The translations under genes and the position numbers were made by a program. A stretch of DNA of 64,000 nt, from the NCBI RefSeq assembly GCF_013394795.1, contig NZ_JABXYU010000001.1, positions 1,550,001 through 1,614,000 of the forward strand. The letters are read 5' to 3'. Below, one piece after another: positions 34,886-43,795 of this stretch (position 1 is its first letter; the number at the start of each line of letters is the position of its first letter). The notes under the pieces are model-generated. The model searched no databases. It was given only the letters and a program-made list of their open reading frames with translations, and was not told where the DNA came from. This stretch comes from Leptotrichia sp. oral taxon 223 (GTDB lineage Bacteria > Fusobacteriota > Fusobacteriia > Fusobacteriales > Leptotrichiaceae).

Positions 34886-35224
34886 ATACTAAACCCCGTT
34901 TAAAAATGAGAATAAATTTTTATAATGGGATTTTCAATAGTTAATTCATAATCATTCAATTTTTTTCTATTTTATTTTCGTAGGATTGTTCATTGCCGCA
35001 AATCCTACAACCTATGGTTAGTCTACGACATTTTCCTGCACTGACAAAAAACTCGCTATGCTCAAACAGTTTTGCCGGCACAGAAAAATTCTCCGACGGA
35101 TTAATTTATACTAAATTCTGTTTAAAAAATAAAAATTATATCTTAAATCATTTGAAAATATTGGGTTTATATCCTTTATTAGAGAAGTTTATAATAAATC
35201 TGTTATTTAAATGGGGATTAGTAT
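34886..35224. mobile_element. MITE-like element with terminal inverted repeats
   Basis: A 339-bp non-coding block is bounded by inverted repeats of about 21 bp at 34886-34906 and 35204-35224, matching at 18 of 21 positions around a shared ACTAA.CCCC core. A related partial direct copy (ACTAAATTCTGTTTAAAA) lies inside near 35109. The interior holds a hairpin at 34980-35008 and a CTCGCTATGCTCAAACAG repeat block also found near 43385. No transposase is encoded. I cannot see a clear target-site duplication, so the call rests on the inverted ends. Confidence 0.5.
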
Positions 35225-35280
35225 AATTTATAAAATTATTTCTTGTTTAACTGTTAAAATTAATTTTTTATAGTTGAAAA

Positions 35281-35305
35281 CCCGCAGACACTATAAATCT
35301 GCGGG
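35281..35305 (-). terminator. Terminator of the second small-toxin mRNA
   Basis: CCCGCAGA at 35281-35288 pairs perfectly with TCTGCGGG at 35298-35305. On the minus strand TTTTC follows. Confidence 0.7.
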
Positions 35306-35338
35306 CAAAACAAAATTTGGAGGAATTATGTCTTATGT

Positions 35339-35407
35339 TTATCTACTGAAAATCAGATATAATATCACAACAGCGATGATAAACATGATGAAATCCTGAT
35401 GAATCAT
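35339..35407 (-). CDS. Candidate type I toxin: 22-residue hydrophobic peptide (second locus)
   Basis: A 23-codon frame starts at the ATG at 35407, encoding a peptide that begins MIHQDF, has a 15-residue hydrophobic core rich in Ile, Val and Leu, and ends LIFSR. It has the same length and plan as the peptide at 31625-31693. GGAGGTG (35419-35413, minus strand) is a near-perfect ribosome site. The promoter TTGATT-17-TATAAT lies at 35484-35456. After the stop, the mRNA carries a stretch (35330-35319) complementary to the ribosome site and start codon over 12 bases with a three-base bulge, a hallmark of self-repressing type I toxin messages. Confidence 0.65.
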   Translation of the reverse strand: MIHQDFIMFIIAVVILYLIFSR

Positions 35408-35507
35408 AATTTCACCTCCAGTCTGTATCAGTATAGGGTGGTGAAACCCAAAAATATTATAACATAAAAAAATACCCTAATCAATTTAAGATATAGAGTA
35501 TTTTTTT
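35370..35507 (+). ncRNA. Candidate antisense antitoxin RNA for the second toxin
   Basis: A perfect -10 box TATAAT at 35358-35363 lies inside the toxin frame on the plus strand, predicting an RNA starting near 35370. It would be antisense to the toxin start codon, ribosome site and leader. It ends at a strong terminator at 35464-35507, where AATACCCT and AGAGTATT pair with one mismatch, preceded by A and followed by seven T. That terminator overlaps the toxin promoter, whose -35 box sits in its loop. The -35 box of the RNA promoter is weak. Confidence 0.5.
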
Positions 35508-35670
35508 CACCATTTTTTACTAATACAGACATTAAATTTTGTCTTTATTTTACAAAAAAATTATATCACAAATGGTAAAATTATTCAACTGGTTATTTTT
35601 TATAAATTATGCTAAAATAGATGTTGACAAATTTAAATAAAAAAATCAAACTGTAAATGGAGGAAAGACA

Positions 35671-37836
35671 TTGGATATTGTAGCTAGTGTGGCAAAGGAA
35701 CTGAACTTTAAAGTGCCGCAAGTGGAAAATACGATAAAACTTTTTGATGAAGGGGCGACTGTACCGTTTATTGCTAGGTATCGGAAGGAAGTTACTGGGA
35801 ATCTGGATGAGGAGCAGATTCGGGATGTAATTGAGAAAATTACGTATTACAGGAATTTGGAAAAGAGGAAAGAGGAAGTTATAAGGCTGATTGAGGAGCA
35901 GGGAAAACTGACTGAGGAATTGCACAAAAGTATTGTAAATGCGATGAAACTGCAGGAAGTGGAAGATTTGTACCTGCCTTATAAGAAAAAGAAAAAAACA
36001 AAGGCGGATATTGCAAAAGAGCAAGGATTGGAGCCTCTTTCAGAGTTTGCATTAGCCAAAGGGACTACGATGGAGCAGCTGGAAAAAGAAGCTGAGAAAT
36101 ATGTTATAGAAGAAGTAGCGGATGTGAAGGCTGCAATTGAAGGAGTTCACTTGATTATTGCTCAAGATATTTCAGAAAATATTAAAATCAGAGAGTTTTT
36201 AAGAGATAAAATTTCAAAATTTGGGATTTTGACTTCTAAAGTTATTGAGAAAAATAAAGAAAATGATGAAAAAGGTGTTTATCAGGATTATTATGAATAT
36301 TCGGAGCAGATTGGTAGAAGTGCTTCAAATAGGATTCTTGCGTTAAATCGTGGAGAAAAGGAAAAAATATTGAAAGTCGATATTGATATTGATGAAAAAA
36401 CAGAAGAAGTTATAACAAACTTTATTCTGAATACTTTTGAAAATAAAAATTTAACTGAATTTTTTAAGGAAGTTATAAAAGATTCGCTGGATAGACTGGC
36501 TTATCCATCCATAAAAAATGAAGTGAGAAATATTTATACGGAAAAAGCGGAAGAAGAAGCAATCAATATTTTTTCTGAAAATCTGGAAAAACTGTTGCTA
36601 CAACCGCCTTTATCGAAAAAAACGCTTATGGGACTGGATCCAGGATACAGAACGGGATGCAAGATGGTAATTATCAATAAAGACGGATTTTATGAAACAA
36701 ATGACGTACTTTTCCTTGTGGATGGTGTGCATAATGAAAGACAGCTTGCGACTGCAAAGAAAAAAATATTGGACTATATCGCAAAATATGACGTGGATAT
36801 TATTGCAATTGGAAATGGAACAGCTTCGAGGGAAACAGAGGCTTTCGTTGCAGATGTGATAAAGGACTCTAAGAAAAAGGTTTCATATCTGATTGCAAAT
36901 GAGGCTGGGGCTTCAATTTATTCTGCTTCCAAAATTGCTATTGAGGAGTTTCCTGATTTGGATGTTACGGCAAGAGGTGCGATTTCCATTGCGAGAAGGA
37001 TTCAGGATCCGATGGCAGAACTTGTAAAAATTGATCCAAAATCAATTGGAGTGGGAATGTATCAGCATGATGTAAATCAGAAAAAATTAAATGAAACTTT
37101 GGAACAAACAATTGAGCATGTGGTAAATAACGTAGGAGTCAATATCAATACAGCTTCGTGGGCATTATTAAGTTTTGTTTCTGGAATTAAGAAGAATGTA
37201 GCCAAAAATCTTGTGGACTATAGACACGAAAATGGTGATTTTAAAGACAGGAAACAGCTTAAAAAGGTAAAAGGGCTAGGAGATAAGGCGTTTGAGCAGA
37301 TGGCAGGATTTGTTGTTGTGCCTGACAGTGAAAATCCGCTTGATAACACGATTATCCATCCGGAATCATATCACATTGCAGAAATTATCTTGAAGGAAGC
37401 TGGTTGTAAAGTTGAGGACTTAAAAGAGGACTTGGATGTTGTAAGGCAAAAATTGCAGAAAATAGACTTGGAAAAAATTATTAAGGAAAATGATTTTGGA
37501 AGGGAAACTGCGAAGGATGTGTATGAGGCGCTGTTAAAGGACAGACGTGATCCCCGTGATGAATTTGAAAAGCCACTTTTACGTTCAGATATTTTGAACA
37601 TGGATGATTTGACGGAAGGGATGGTTCTGGAAGGGACTGTAAGAAATGTGGCAAAATTTGGGGCATTTGTTGATATAGGGTTAAAAAATGATGCTTTGAT
37701 ACATATTTCTGAAATAGCAGAAAAATTTGTTTCAGATCCTACAAAGGAACTTTCTGTGGGACAAATTATAAAAGTTAAAATATTGTCGCTGGATAAGGAA
37801 AGAGGAAGAGTGGGGCTTACGAGAAAAGGATTATAA
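35671..37836 (+). CDS. tex: RNA-binding transcription accessory protein Tex
   Basis: This 721-residue protein matches Tex. It has an N-terminal helical domain with VPFIARYRKEVTGNLDEEQIRD, a YqgF/RNase-H-like domain near residues 320-450 (LMGLDPGYRTGCKM), helix-hairpin-helix motifs (LKKVKGLGDKAFEQMAGF), and a C-terminal S1 RNA-binding domain (about 645-715: GMVLEGTVRNVAKFGAFVDIG). Tex binds RNA and the RNA polymerase and affects transcription and toxin expression in several pathogens. The start is a TTG at 35671, backed by GGAGG at 35659-35663. It is followed by a terminator. Confidence 0.93.
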   Translation: MDIVASVAKELNFKVPQVENTIKLFDEGATVPFIARYRKEVTGNLDEEQIRDVIEKITYYRNLEKRKEEVIRLIEEQGKLTEELHKSIVNAMKLQEVEDLYLPYKKKKKTKADIAKEQGLEPLSEFALAKGTTMEQLEKEAEKYVIEEVADVKAAIEGVHLIIAQDISENIKIREFLRDKISKFGILTSKVIEKNKENDEKGVYQDYYEYSEQIGRSASNRILALNRGEKEKILKVDIDIDEKTEEVITNFILNTFENKNLTEFFKEVIKDSLDRLAYPSIKNEVRNIYTEKAEEEAINIFSENLEKLLLQPPLSKKTLMGLDPGYRTGCKMVIINKDGFYETNDVLFLVDGVHNERQLATAKKKILDYIAKYDVDIIAIGNGTASRETEAFVADVIKDSKKKVSYLIANEAGASIYSASKIAIEEFPDLDVTARGAISIARRIQDPMAELVKIDPKSIGVGMYQHDVNQKKLNETLEQTIEHVVNNVGVNINTASWALLSFVSGIKKNVAKNLVDYRHENGDFKDRKQLKKVKGLGDKAFEQMAGFVVVPDSENPLDNTIIHPESYHIAEIILKEAGCKVEDLKEDLDVVRQKLQKIDLEKIIKENDFGRETAKDVYEALLKDRRDPRDEFEKPLLRSDILNMDDLTEGMVLEGTVRNVAKFGAFVDIGLKNDALIHISEIAEKFVSDPTKELSVGQIIKVKILSLDKERGRVGLTRKGL

Positions 37837-37860
37837 GAAAAGTTTAAGAGGTATCAAAAA

Positions 37861-37911
37861 AAGTGCAAATACTATTAAATAAAAATTTTTAAAAAATATT
37901 TGTACTTTTTT
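37861..37911 (+). terminator. Terminator of tex
   Basis: AAGTGCAAATA at 37861-37871 pairs with TATTTGTACTT at 37897-37907 (one G-U), followed by T. The remaining 210 bases before lldP are AT-rich with no gene seen. Confidence 0.7.
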
Positions 37912-38121
37912 GAAAAATTTGGTAATATATACACAGTAAGAAAGTTTGGGTTTTTATAAAGCGCTATTTTAAAATTATAAATTTTAACCTAAAAAATTAA
38001 AGAATTTTTAAAAAACTAAATTGATTTTGAAAAATAAAGTAGTCTATTTATTTTAATTTTTGAAAGAAATTTTTCTTTTTAAACTTTTTTTAAAAATATA
38101 AAAGAGAAGGAAGGTTCGGAA

Positions 38122-39687
38122 ATGGGATTATTTTTAATCGGATTAGTGCCAATAGTTGTATTTTTGATATTACTGACATTTTTGAAAAAATCAGCTATGT
38201 TTAGTGCGTATGCCAGTTTAGCGGTGGCAATTATTTTAAACTTTATTGTGCCTGGATGGCAAATGCCAATCCAAGGAGTTATTGCTTCAATTATTGAAGG
38301 ATTTGCAACAGCGTGGATGCCTATTGGTTTTGTAGTGTTCGCAGCACTGTTTGCTTATGATTTATCAGTAAAAACTGGTAGAATTGAAACAATCAAATCA
38401 ATGTTAGGAAGCATTTCATCGGATAAAAGGGCTCAGGCATTGATATTAGCCTGGGGATTTGGTGGATTTATAGAAGGTATTGCAGGATACGGGACAGCAG
38501 TTGCAATTCCGGCGGCAATAATGGTTTCACTTGGTTTTTCTCCTTTAGGCGCTGCATTAATTTGTTTGATTGCAAACTCTACGCCAACAGCATTTGGTAC
38601 AGTAGGACTGCCTGTTACAACAATGATTTCAAACTTTAAATTAGATGCAGGAACAACAGCATTCTTCACATCATTATTATTATTATTATTGACATGCATC
38701 ATACCATTTATATTAGTAATAATGGCTAATAAAGAAATTGACGGTGGAAAAAACGCAGCTTTTGGAAGAGGAATTATGCCTGTAATTATTGCTTCAGTCA
38801 TAGGTTATTTAACTCAGCCTTTTATCGCAAAAGCGATGGGTGCAGAATTGCCAACAATTTTATCAAGTCTATTTGCAATGATTTTGATGATTGTAGCTAC
38901 TAAAATATTCATTAAAGAAGACAAGCAAGGTCAATCTGCGAACAAAGGGCAGGCCGTTACTGGAAAAGATGCATTTTTAGCTTGGATTCCATATATTTTA
39001 ATGATAATTTTAATAATTGGAACAAGTCCAGTTGTAGAAGCTGTTCATAAGGCGTTAGAACCAACAACAACACATTTCAATTTTGCCTTAGGACATGAGG
39101 CAGCCTGGTTTAAAGATAAAGGAGATCCAAATGTAATATTCAAGTGGATTTTAGCGCCAGCTGCACCATTATTTGCGGCAACAGTTATTGCAGGATTTAT
39201 TCAAGGAGTAAAACCTGGCGTTATGGTGGAAACTTTGAAAGAGACAATCCTTAGCAAATTACCTTCAGTTGTGGTAATTATGGGAATTGTAGCATTATCA
39301 GTAGTAATGAAGCATAGCGGAATGATTGACAGTATAGCAAAAGGGTTTGCTGCAACAGGTAAATTCTTCCCGGTTATTTCACCATTCTTAGGAACAATCG
39401 GTACATTTGTAACGGGAAGCGACTTGGCATCTAACTTGCTGTTTGGTGGAGTTCAAGTAAATATAGCAGGAGCGAACGAGGCTTTGAAGTCGTTGTATAT
39501 CGGCGCTGGTACAGGTGGAGCAACAGGAGGAAAAATGATTTCTCCGCAAAATATCGCAATTGCCGCTTCAACAGTAGGATTGATGGGAAAAGAAGGAGAT
39601 ATGCTTAAATTTACTGTGAAATATTCGATAGCTTATGCGGCTATTTTAGGAATTTTAACATTTATCGGAGCAGGAATGCTTGGGTAG
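38122..39687 (+). CDS. lldP: L-lactate permease (LctP/LldP family)
   Basis: This 521-residue inner-membrane protein has about 13 hydrophobic segments and the family signatures GFGGFIEGIAGYGTAVAIPAAI, NSTPTAFGTVGLPVTT and TGSDLASNLLFGGVQ. It carries lactate (and possibly glycolate) with protons. Leptotrichia ferments sugars mostly to lactate, so it may export as well as import. GAGAAGGAAGG lies before the ATG. No lactate dehydrogenase genes are adjacent, and the gene appears to stand alone between terminators. Confidence 0.9.
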   Translation: MGLFLIGLVPIVVFLILLTFLKKSAMFSAYASLAVAIILNFIVPGWQMPIQGVIASIIEGFATAWMPIGFVVFAALFAYDLSVKTGRIETIKSMLGSISSDKRAQALILAWGFGGFIEGIAGYGTAVAIPAAIMVSLGFSPLGAALICLIANSTPTAFGTVGLPVTTMISNFKLDAGTTAFFTSLLLLLLTCIIPFILVIMANKEIDGGKNAAFGRGIMPVIIASVIGYLTQPFIAKAMGAELPTILSSLFAMILMIVATKIFIKEDKQGQSANKGQAVTGKDAFLAWIPYILMIILIIGTSPVVEAVHKALEPTTTHFNFALGHEAAWFKDKGDPNVIFKWILAPAAPLFAATVIAGFIQGVKPGVMVETLKETILSKLPSVVVIMGIVALSVVMKHSGMIDSIAKGFAATGKFFPVISPFLGTIGTFVTGSDLASNLLFGGVQVNIAGANEALKSLYIGAGTGGATGGKMISPQNIAIAASTVGLMGKEGDMLKFTVKYSIAYAAILGILTFIGAGMLG

Positions 39688-39749
39688 CTGATATTAAAAA
39701 CTAAAAATTATGAAATGCAAGGAAATTAAATGCAATAGTTAAAGAAAAG

Positions 39750-39790
39750 GAGAATACTGAAGTTAGTAAATTTTGGTATCTCCTTATTTG
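39750..39790 (+). terminator. Terminator of lldP
   Basis: AAGGAGA with ATAC and GTAT with CTCCTT arms form a 10-bp stem with one bulge, near 39748-39785. T-rich sequence follows. Confidence 0.6.
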
Positions 39791-39894
39791 TATATTTGAG
39801 GATACAAAGACTGAGTTATTTAAAAATGTATAAAATTGTGATATAATGAAAGACATAAAAAAGAGCTAATTTAAAGAAAAAATAGGAGGAAGTA

Positions 39895-42684
39895 ATGTCA
39901 GAAAATCAAAATGTTGAAAAAGCAGATTATGCAAAGACGCTAAATTTACCAAAGACGAGCTTTAAAATGAAAGCTAATTTGGCACAAAAAGAACCTTTAA
40001 CATTAAGGGACTGGAAAAAAGCTGCAATTTATGAAAAATCATTGAATGAAGGGGCACCATTTTTTGTGCTGCACGATGGGCCTCCGTATGCAAATGGAGA
40101 TATTCACATTGGGCATGCGTTAAATAAAATATTGAAGGATATTATCTTAAAATATAAAAGATTAAGAGGTTATAATGCACCATATATTCCAGGATGGGAT
40201 ACGCATGGGCTTCCTATCGAGTGGAAAATAATGGAAGAACTTGGAGAAAAGGCAAAAAATATGACGCCACTGCAAATTAGGCAGGAATGTAAAAAATATG
40301 CTTTAAAATGGATAGAAAAACAAAAAGAGGGATTCAAAAGACTTGGAATTTTAGGAAACTGGGATAATCCCTATATTACTTTAATGCCTGAGTATGAAGC
40401 AGAACAGTTAAAAGTATTTAAGGAAATTTATGAAAACGGTTATGTTTATAAAGGTTTAAAACCAGTTTACTGGTCACCTACGACTGAAACAGCTTTGGCT
40501 GAAGCGGAAATTGAGTATAAAGATGTAGAATCTCATTCAATTTATGTAAAATTTGAAGGGACGCAGGATTTACTGGATAAATTAGGAGTGGAAGAGGCAA
40601 GTATTCTTATTTGGACAACAACACCTTGGACATTGCCTGCAAACTTGGGAGTATTTTTACACCCTGAATTTGACTACGGATTATACAAAACAGAAAAAGG
40701 TAATCTTGTAGTTGCAAAAGAATTGGCTGAAACAGTATTTAATACACTTGGAATTTCTTATGAATTATTGAAGGAGTTTAAAGGTACTGAACTTGAGAAA
40801 ACTCATTATAGACATCCGTTCTTGGATAGAGAAGGGCTGGTAATGCTTGGAGATTATGTTACAGCTGATGCAGGGACTGGAGCAGTACACTCGGCACCTG
40901 GACACGGAGCGGACGATTACAATTATTCACGAAAATATGAACTTGGAGTATTGTCGCCAGTTGATGACAGAGGGCATATGACAAAGGAAGCTGGAAAATA
41001 CGAAGGAATGTTTTATGCAAAAGCAAGCAATGTAATTGTGCAGGATTTGACAGAAAGTGGACATTTACTGCATCACAGCAAATTTGTTCACTCATATCCG
41101 CATGACTGGAGAAGTAAAAAACCTGTAATTTTCAGAGCGACTGAGCAATGGTTCATTAGCGTTGATGAAAGCGATATTAGGGAAAATGCGATAAAAGCAC
41201 TAGATGATGTGGAATTTGTACCATCTTGGGGTAAAAATAGAATTGGTTCAATGTTAGAAACTCGTCCAGACTGGACTATTTCAAGACAAAGAGTATGGGG
41301 AGTACCAATACCATTGTTTTACAACAGAGCGACTGATGAAGTTATTTATGAGCCAGAAATTATGGACAGAGTAATTGAAATGGTTAAAAAAGAAGGGACT
41401 GACATTTGGTGGAAATATGAAGCCAAAGAAATTATTGGGGATGAACTTTTGGAAAAATATAACTTGAAAGATGTGGATATTAGAAAAGAAAGAAGTATAA
41501 TGGACGTCTGGTTTGACTCAGGAGTTTCACATAGAAGTGTGCTAGTGCCAAGAAACTTGCCAAGACCAGCAGACTTGTACCTTGAAGGAAGTGACCAGCA
41601 TAGAGGTTGGTTCCAATCTTCATTATTGACATCAATCGCAAGTACAAAAGATGCACCTTACAAGAGAATCCTAACTCATGGATTCACAATGGACGGTCAA
41701 GGAAGAAAAATGTCTAAATCTTTAGGAAACACAATACTTCCAAAAGATATTACAGAAAAATACGGAGCAGATATTTTAAGATTGTGGGTATCTTCAGTGG
41801 ATTATAGAGAAGATGTAAGAATTTCGGAAAATATCTTGCAGCAAATGTCTGATGCTTATAGAAGAATTAGAAATACAGCCAGATTTTTGATGGGTAACTT
41901 AAATGACTTTGATTATACAAATGATAAAGTTGACTACAATGATATGTTTGAAATTGACAAGTGGGCAATGCACAAACTGGAAGAATTGAAAGCTAAAACA
42001 ACAGAATTTTACGATAAATACGAATTTTACAGTCTATTCCAGGAAATTACATATTTCTGCTCAATGGAAATGTCTTCATTCTATCTGGACATAGTAAAAG
42101 ACAGGCTTTACTGTGAAGGAACAACTTCAATTGAAAGAAGAAGTGCACAAACTGTATTGACAGAAGTTCTGAAAGTGCTAGTAAGAATAATTTCCCCAGT
42201 ATTGTCATTCACAGCTGATGAAATTTGGGAAAGAATACCAGAAGCATTAAAAGAAGAAGAAAGTGTACATTTATCAAAATGGATTGAAGCAAGACCTGAA
42301 TACTTAAATAAAGAATTAGCACAAAAATGGGATAAACTCGCACGTTTAAGAAGAGAAGTGAACAAAAAGCTGGAAGCAGAAAGACAAACTGGATTAATAG
42401 GGCATTCTCTTGATGCAAGAGTCCTTTTAAACATTGCTAATGATGAATATTCATTTATAAAAGATTATACAGAAAATGAAGTTTCTGACTTGTTTATCGT
42501 ATCACAAGTTAAATTTGTAAATGATAATTTATCAGAAAGCGAAATCGAAGGAATCAACATCGCTGTGGAAAAAGCGTCTGGAGAAAAGTGTGAAAGATGC
42601 TGGAAATACGACGAAGAAGTTGGACACAACCACAACCATCCAGATGTATGCCCAAGATGTGCAAGCGTTCTGGAAAAAATGTAA
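39895..42684 (+). CDS. ileS: Isoleucyl-tRNA synthetase
   Basis: This 929-residue class I synthetase attaches isoleucine to tRNA(Ile). The HIGH motif is [16 protein letters not shown] near residues 60-75, the KMSKS motif is [10 protein letters not shown] near 602-611, and the editing domain lies between. The C-terminus has a zinc finger ([12 protein letters not shown]...CPRCASV), which marks the bacterial type I enzyme sensitive to mupirocin. AGGAGGAAGTA precedes the ATG. A TTTAAA-17-TATAAT promoter lies near 39820-39850. I see no T-box leader. lspA follows at 106 bp, the usual ileS-lspA pairing. Confidence 0.97.
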   Translation: MSENQNVEKADYAKTLNLPKTSFKMKANLAQKEPLTLRDWKKAAIYEKSLNEGAPFFVLHDGPPYANGDIHIGHALNKILKDIILKYKRLRGYNAPYIPGWDTHGLPIEWKIMEELGEKAKNMTPLQIRQECKKYALKWIEKQKEGFKRLGILGNWDNPYITLMPEYEAEQLKVFKEIYENGYVYKGLKPVYWSPTTETALAEAEIEYKDVESHSIYVKFEGTQDLLDKLGVEEASILIWTTTPWTLPANLGVFLHPEFDYGLYKTEKGNLVVAKELAETVFNTLGISYELLKEFKGTELEKTHYRHPFLDREGLVMLGDYVTADAGTGAVHSAPGHGADDYNYSRKYELGVLSPVDDRGHMTKEAGKYEGMFYAKASNVIVQDLTESGHLLHHSKFVHSYPHDWRSKKPVIFRATEQWFISVDESDIRENAIKALDDVEFVPSWGKNRIGSMLETRPDWTISRQRVWGVPIPLFYNRATDEVIYEPEIMDRVIEMVKKEGTDIWWKYEAKEIIGDELLEKYNLKDVDIRKERSIMDVWFDSGVSHRSVLVPRNLPRPADLYLEGSDQHRGWFQSSLLTSIASTKDAPYKRILTHGFTMDGQGRKMSKSLGNTILPKDITEKYGADILRLWVSSVDYREDVRISENILQQMSDAYRRIRNTARFLMGNLNDFDYTNDKVDYNDMFEIDKWAMHKLEELKAKTTEFYDKYEFYSLFQEITYFCSMEMSSFYLDIVKDRLYCEGTTSIERRSAQTVLTEVLKVLVRIISPVLSFTADEIWERIPEALKEEESVHLSKWIEARPEYLNKELAQKWDKLARLRREVNKKLEAERQTGLIGHSLDARVLLNIANDEYSFIKDYTENEVSDLFIVSQVKFVNDNLSESEIEGINIAVEKASGEKCERCWKYDEEVGHNHNHPDVCPRCASVLEKM

Positions 42685-42790
42685 CATAAAATTTATTTTG
42701 TAAAAGAGGACTAAATACAGGTAAATAAAAATAACTTATTTAGTTCGTTTTTTACAAATATGTGTTAATAAAAAATGTGAGGAGAAAAGA

Positions 42791-43249
42791 ATGCCTTATA
42801 TAATTATTATTTTGGTTTTAGCTGCATTAGATCAGATTACAAAGCAGCTGATGTTCAATGTATCAGGTGGAGCTCAAGGTTTTTCTATACCAATAATAGA
42901 TAAATTCTTTCATTTGACTTATGTTGAAAATCACGGCGGAGTTTTCGGTCTATTGCAAGGAAAAATCAATTTATTTACAATAGCAAGTGCAGTTCTAATT
43001 ATATATGTAATCGCTGTAGAGTACGAAAACTTTAAGAACTACAGCAAATGGACAAAAATAGGAGTAGCAGTAATTGCCGCTGGAGCCACAGGAAATATGA
43101 TTGACAGAATTCTTCGTGGATACGTAATTGACATGATAGATTTTCGAGGAATCTGGGCTTTCGTATTCAATGTAGCAGATATGTATGTACATATTGGTAT
43201 TTATATTATTATAATTGATTATTTAGTAAGAAAATATTTTAAAAAATAA
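42791..43249 (+). CDS. lspA: Lipoprotein signal peptidase (signal peptidase II)
   Basis: This 152-residue, four-helix inner-membrane aspartic protease cleaves the signal peptide of lipoproteins at the lipidated cysteine. The catalytic aspartates lie in GNMIDRI and FNVADMYV, and the conserved NHGGVFG loop is seen near residue 50. It would process the lipoproteins encoded at 26.4 and 29.7 kb in this window. GAGGAGAAAAG precedes the ATG. It probably shares an operon with ileS. Confidence 0.94.
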   Translation: MPYIIIILVLAALDQITKQLMFNVSGGAQGFSIPIIDKFFHLTYVENHGGVFGLLQGKINLFTIASAVLIIYVIAVEYENFKNYSKWTKIGVAVIAAGATGNMIDRILRGYVIDMIDFRGIWAFVFNVADMYVHIGIYIIIIDYLVRKYFKK

Positions 43250-43313
43250 AGAGTAATTTTATAAAATGAATTTTGTTAATAAATGTTATTCTGTATTTTT
43301 TATTTTTTTGAAA

Positions 43314-43660
43314 GCAAGGGAAATCAATCGCCATTTCCCTTGCAACCCTGGCTTGTCTAAGCATTTTTTGAAAACAAAAACGAAACTCGCTACGTAAAAC
43401 TTCGCTCAAACAATCGTTTTCATTTCCAAAAAATCACGACAATTTTTATTTAATTATACAAAAGCAATTTGGTTAAATGAATTTCGAAGCAAAATTTCGT
43501 TAGAAGAAAAATAGTTGTTTGAGCTTTTGGAAAACACTTTAAATTAGACAAAGTTGTTTAGATTAAAATAACTTTTATTCAAAAGCGAGTTCTATTTTTC
43601 TTTTATAAGAAAGTTTTGCGTAAAGCGGGGTTGTAAGGGCATGGCGTTTGATGCCCTTAC
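43314..43660. repeat. Palindrome-rich intergenic repeat block
   Basis: The 540-base gap between lspA and glyQ has no supportable gene but is dense in inverted repeats. A perfect 11-bp stem lies at 43314-43324/43333-43343 (GCAAGGGAAAT). GCTCAAACAA near 43404 is mirrored by TTGTTTGAGC near 43515. GAAAAATAG near 43507 is mirrored by CTATTTTTC near 43592. A perfect 10-bp stem lies at 43633-43642/43651-43660 (GTAAGGGCAT). Its left part matches the hairpin-plus-CTCGCT block of the element at 34980-35070. Confidence 0.6.
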
Positions 43661-43795
43661 GTTAAAAATAAATATGAAAAAGAAAAATATTTAATAAATT
43701 TGATAAATATAAAGTTGTTATGTAATTCATAGATTTAATTTATTAAAGATATTTTAGATATAAAAATAGGAAAAATAAAGAAAGGATAGAGAGAA

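Noticed and set aside
34993-35226. A 77-codon plus-strand frame
   Set aside because: It lies entirely within the MITE-like element, has no ribosome site, and its sequence is explained by the repeat blocks.
35328-35399. A 23-residue plus-strand frame inside toxin locus 2, preceded by GGAGG
   Set aside because: The GGAGG-ATG here is the mirror of the toxin's own ribosome site and is best explained as the anti-ribosome-site stretch of the toxin mRNA. The peptide is less hydrophobic, and the promoters do not favour it.
35593-36024. A 143-codon minus-strand frame at the start of tex
   Set aside because: It is antisense to a clear, conserved gene, has biased hydrophobic composition typical of shadow frames and lacks a ribosome site.
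39688-39894. Possible T-box leader for ileS
   Set aside because: I searched for the conserved T-box bulge and specifier-loop pattern and saw none. The only hairpin is the lldP terminator.
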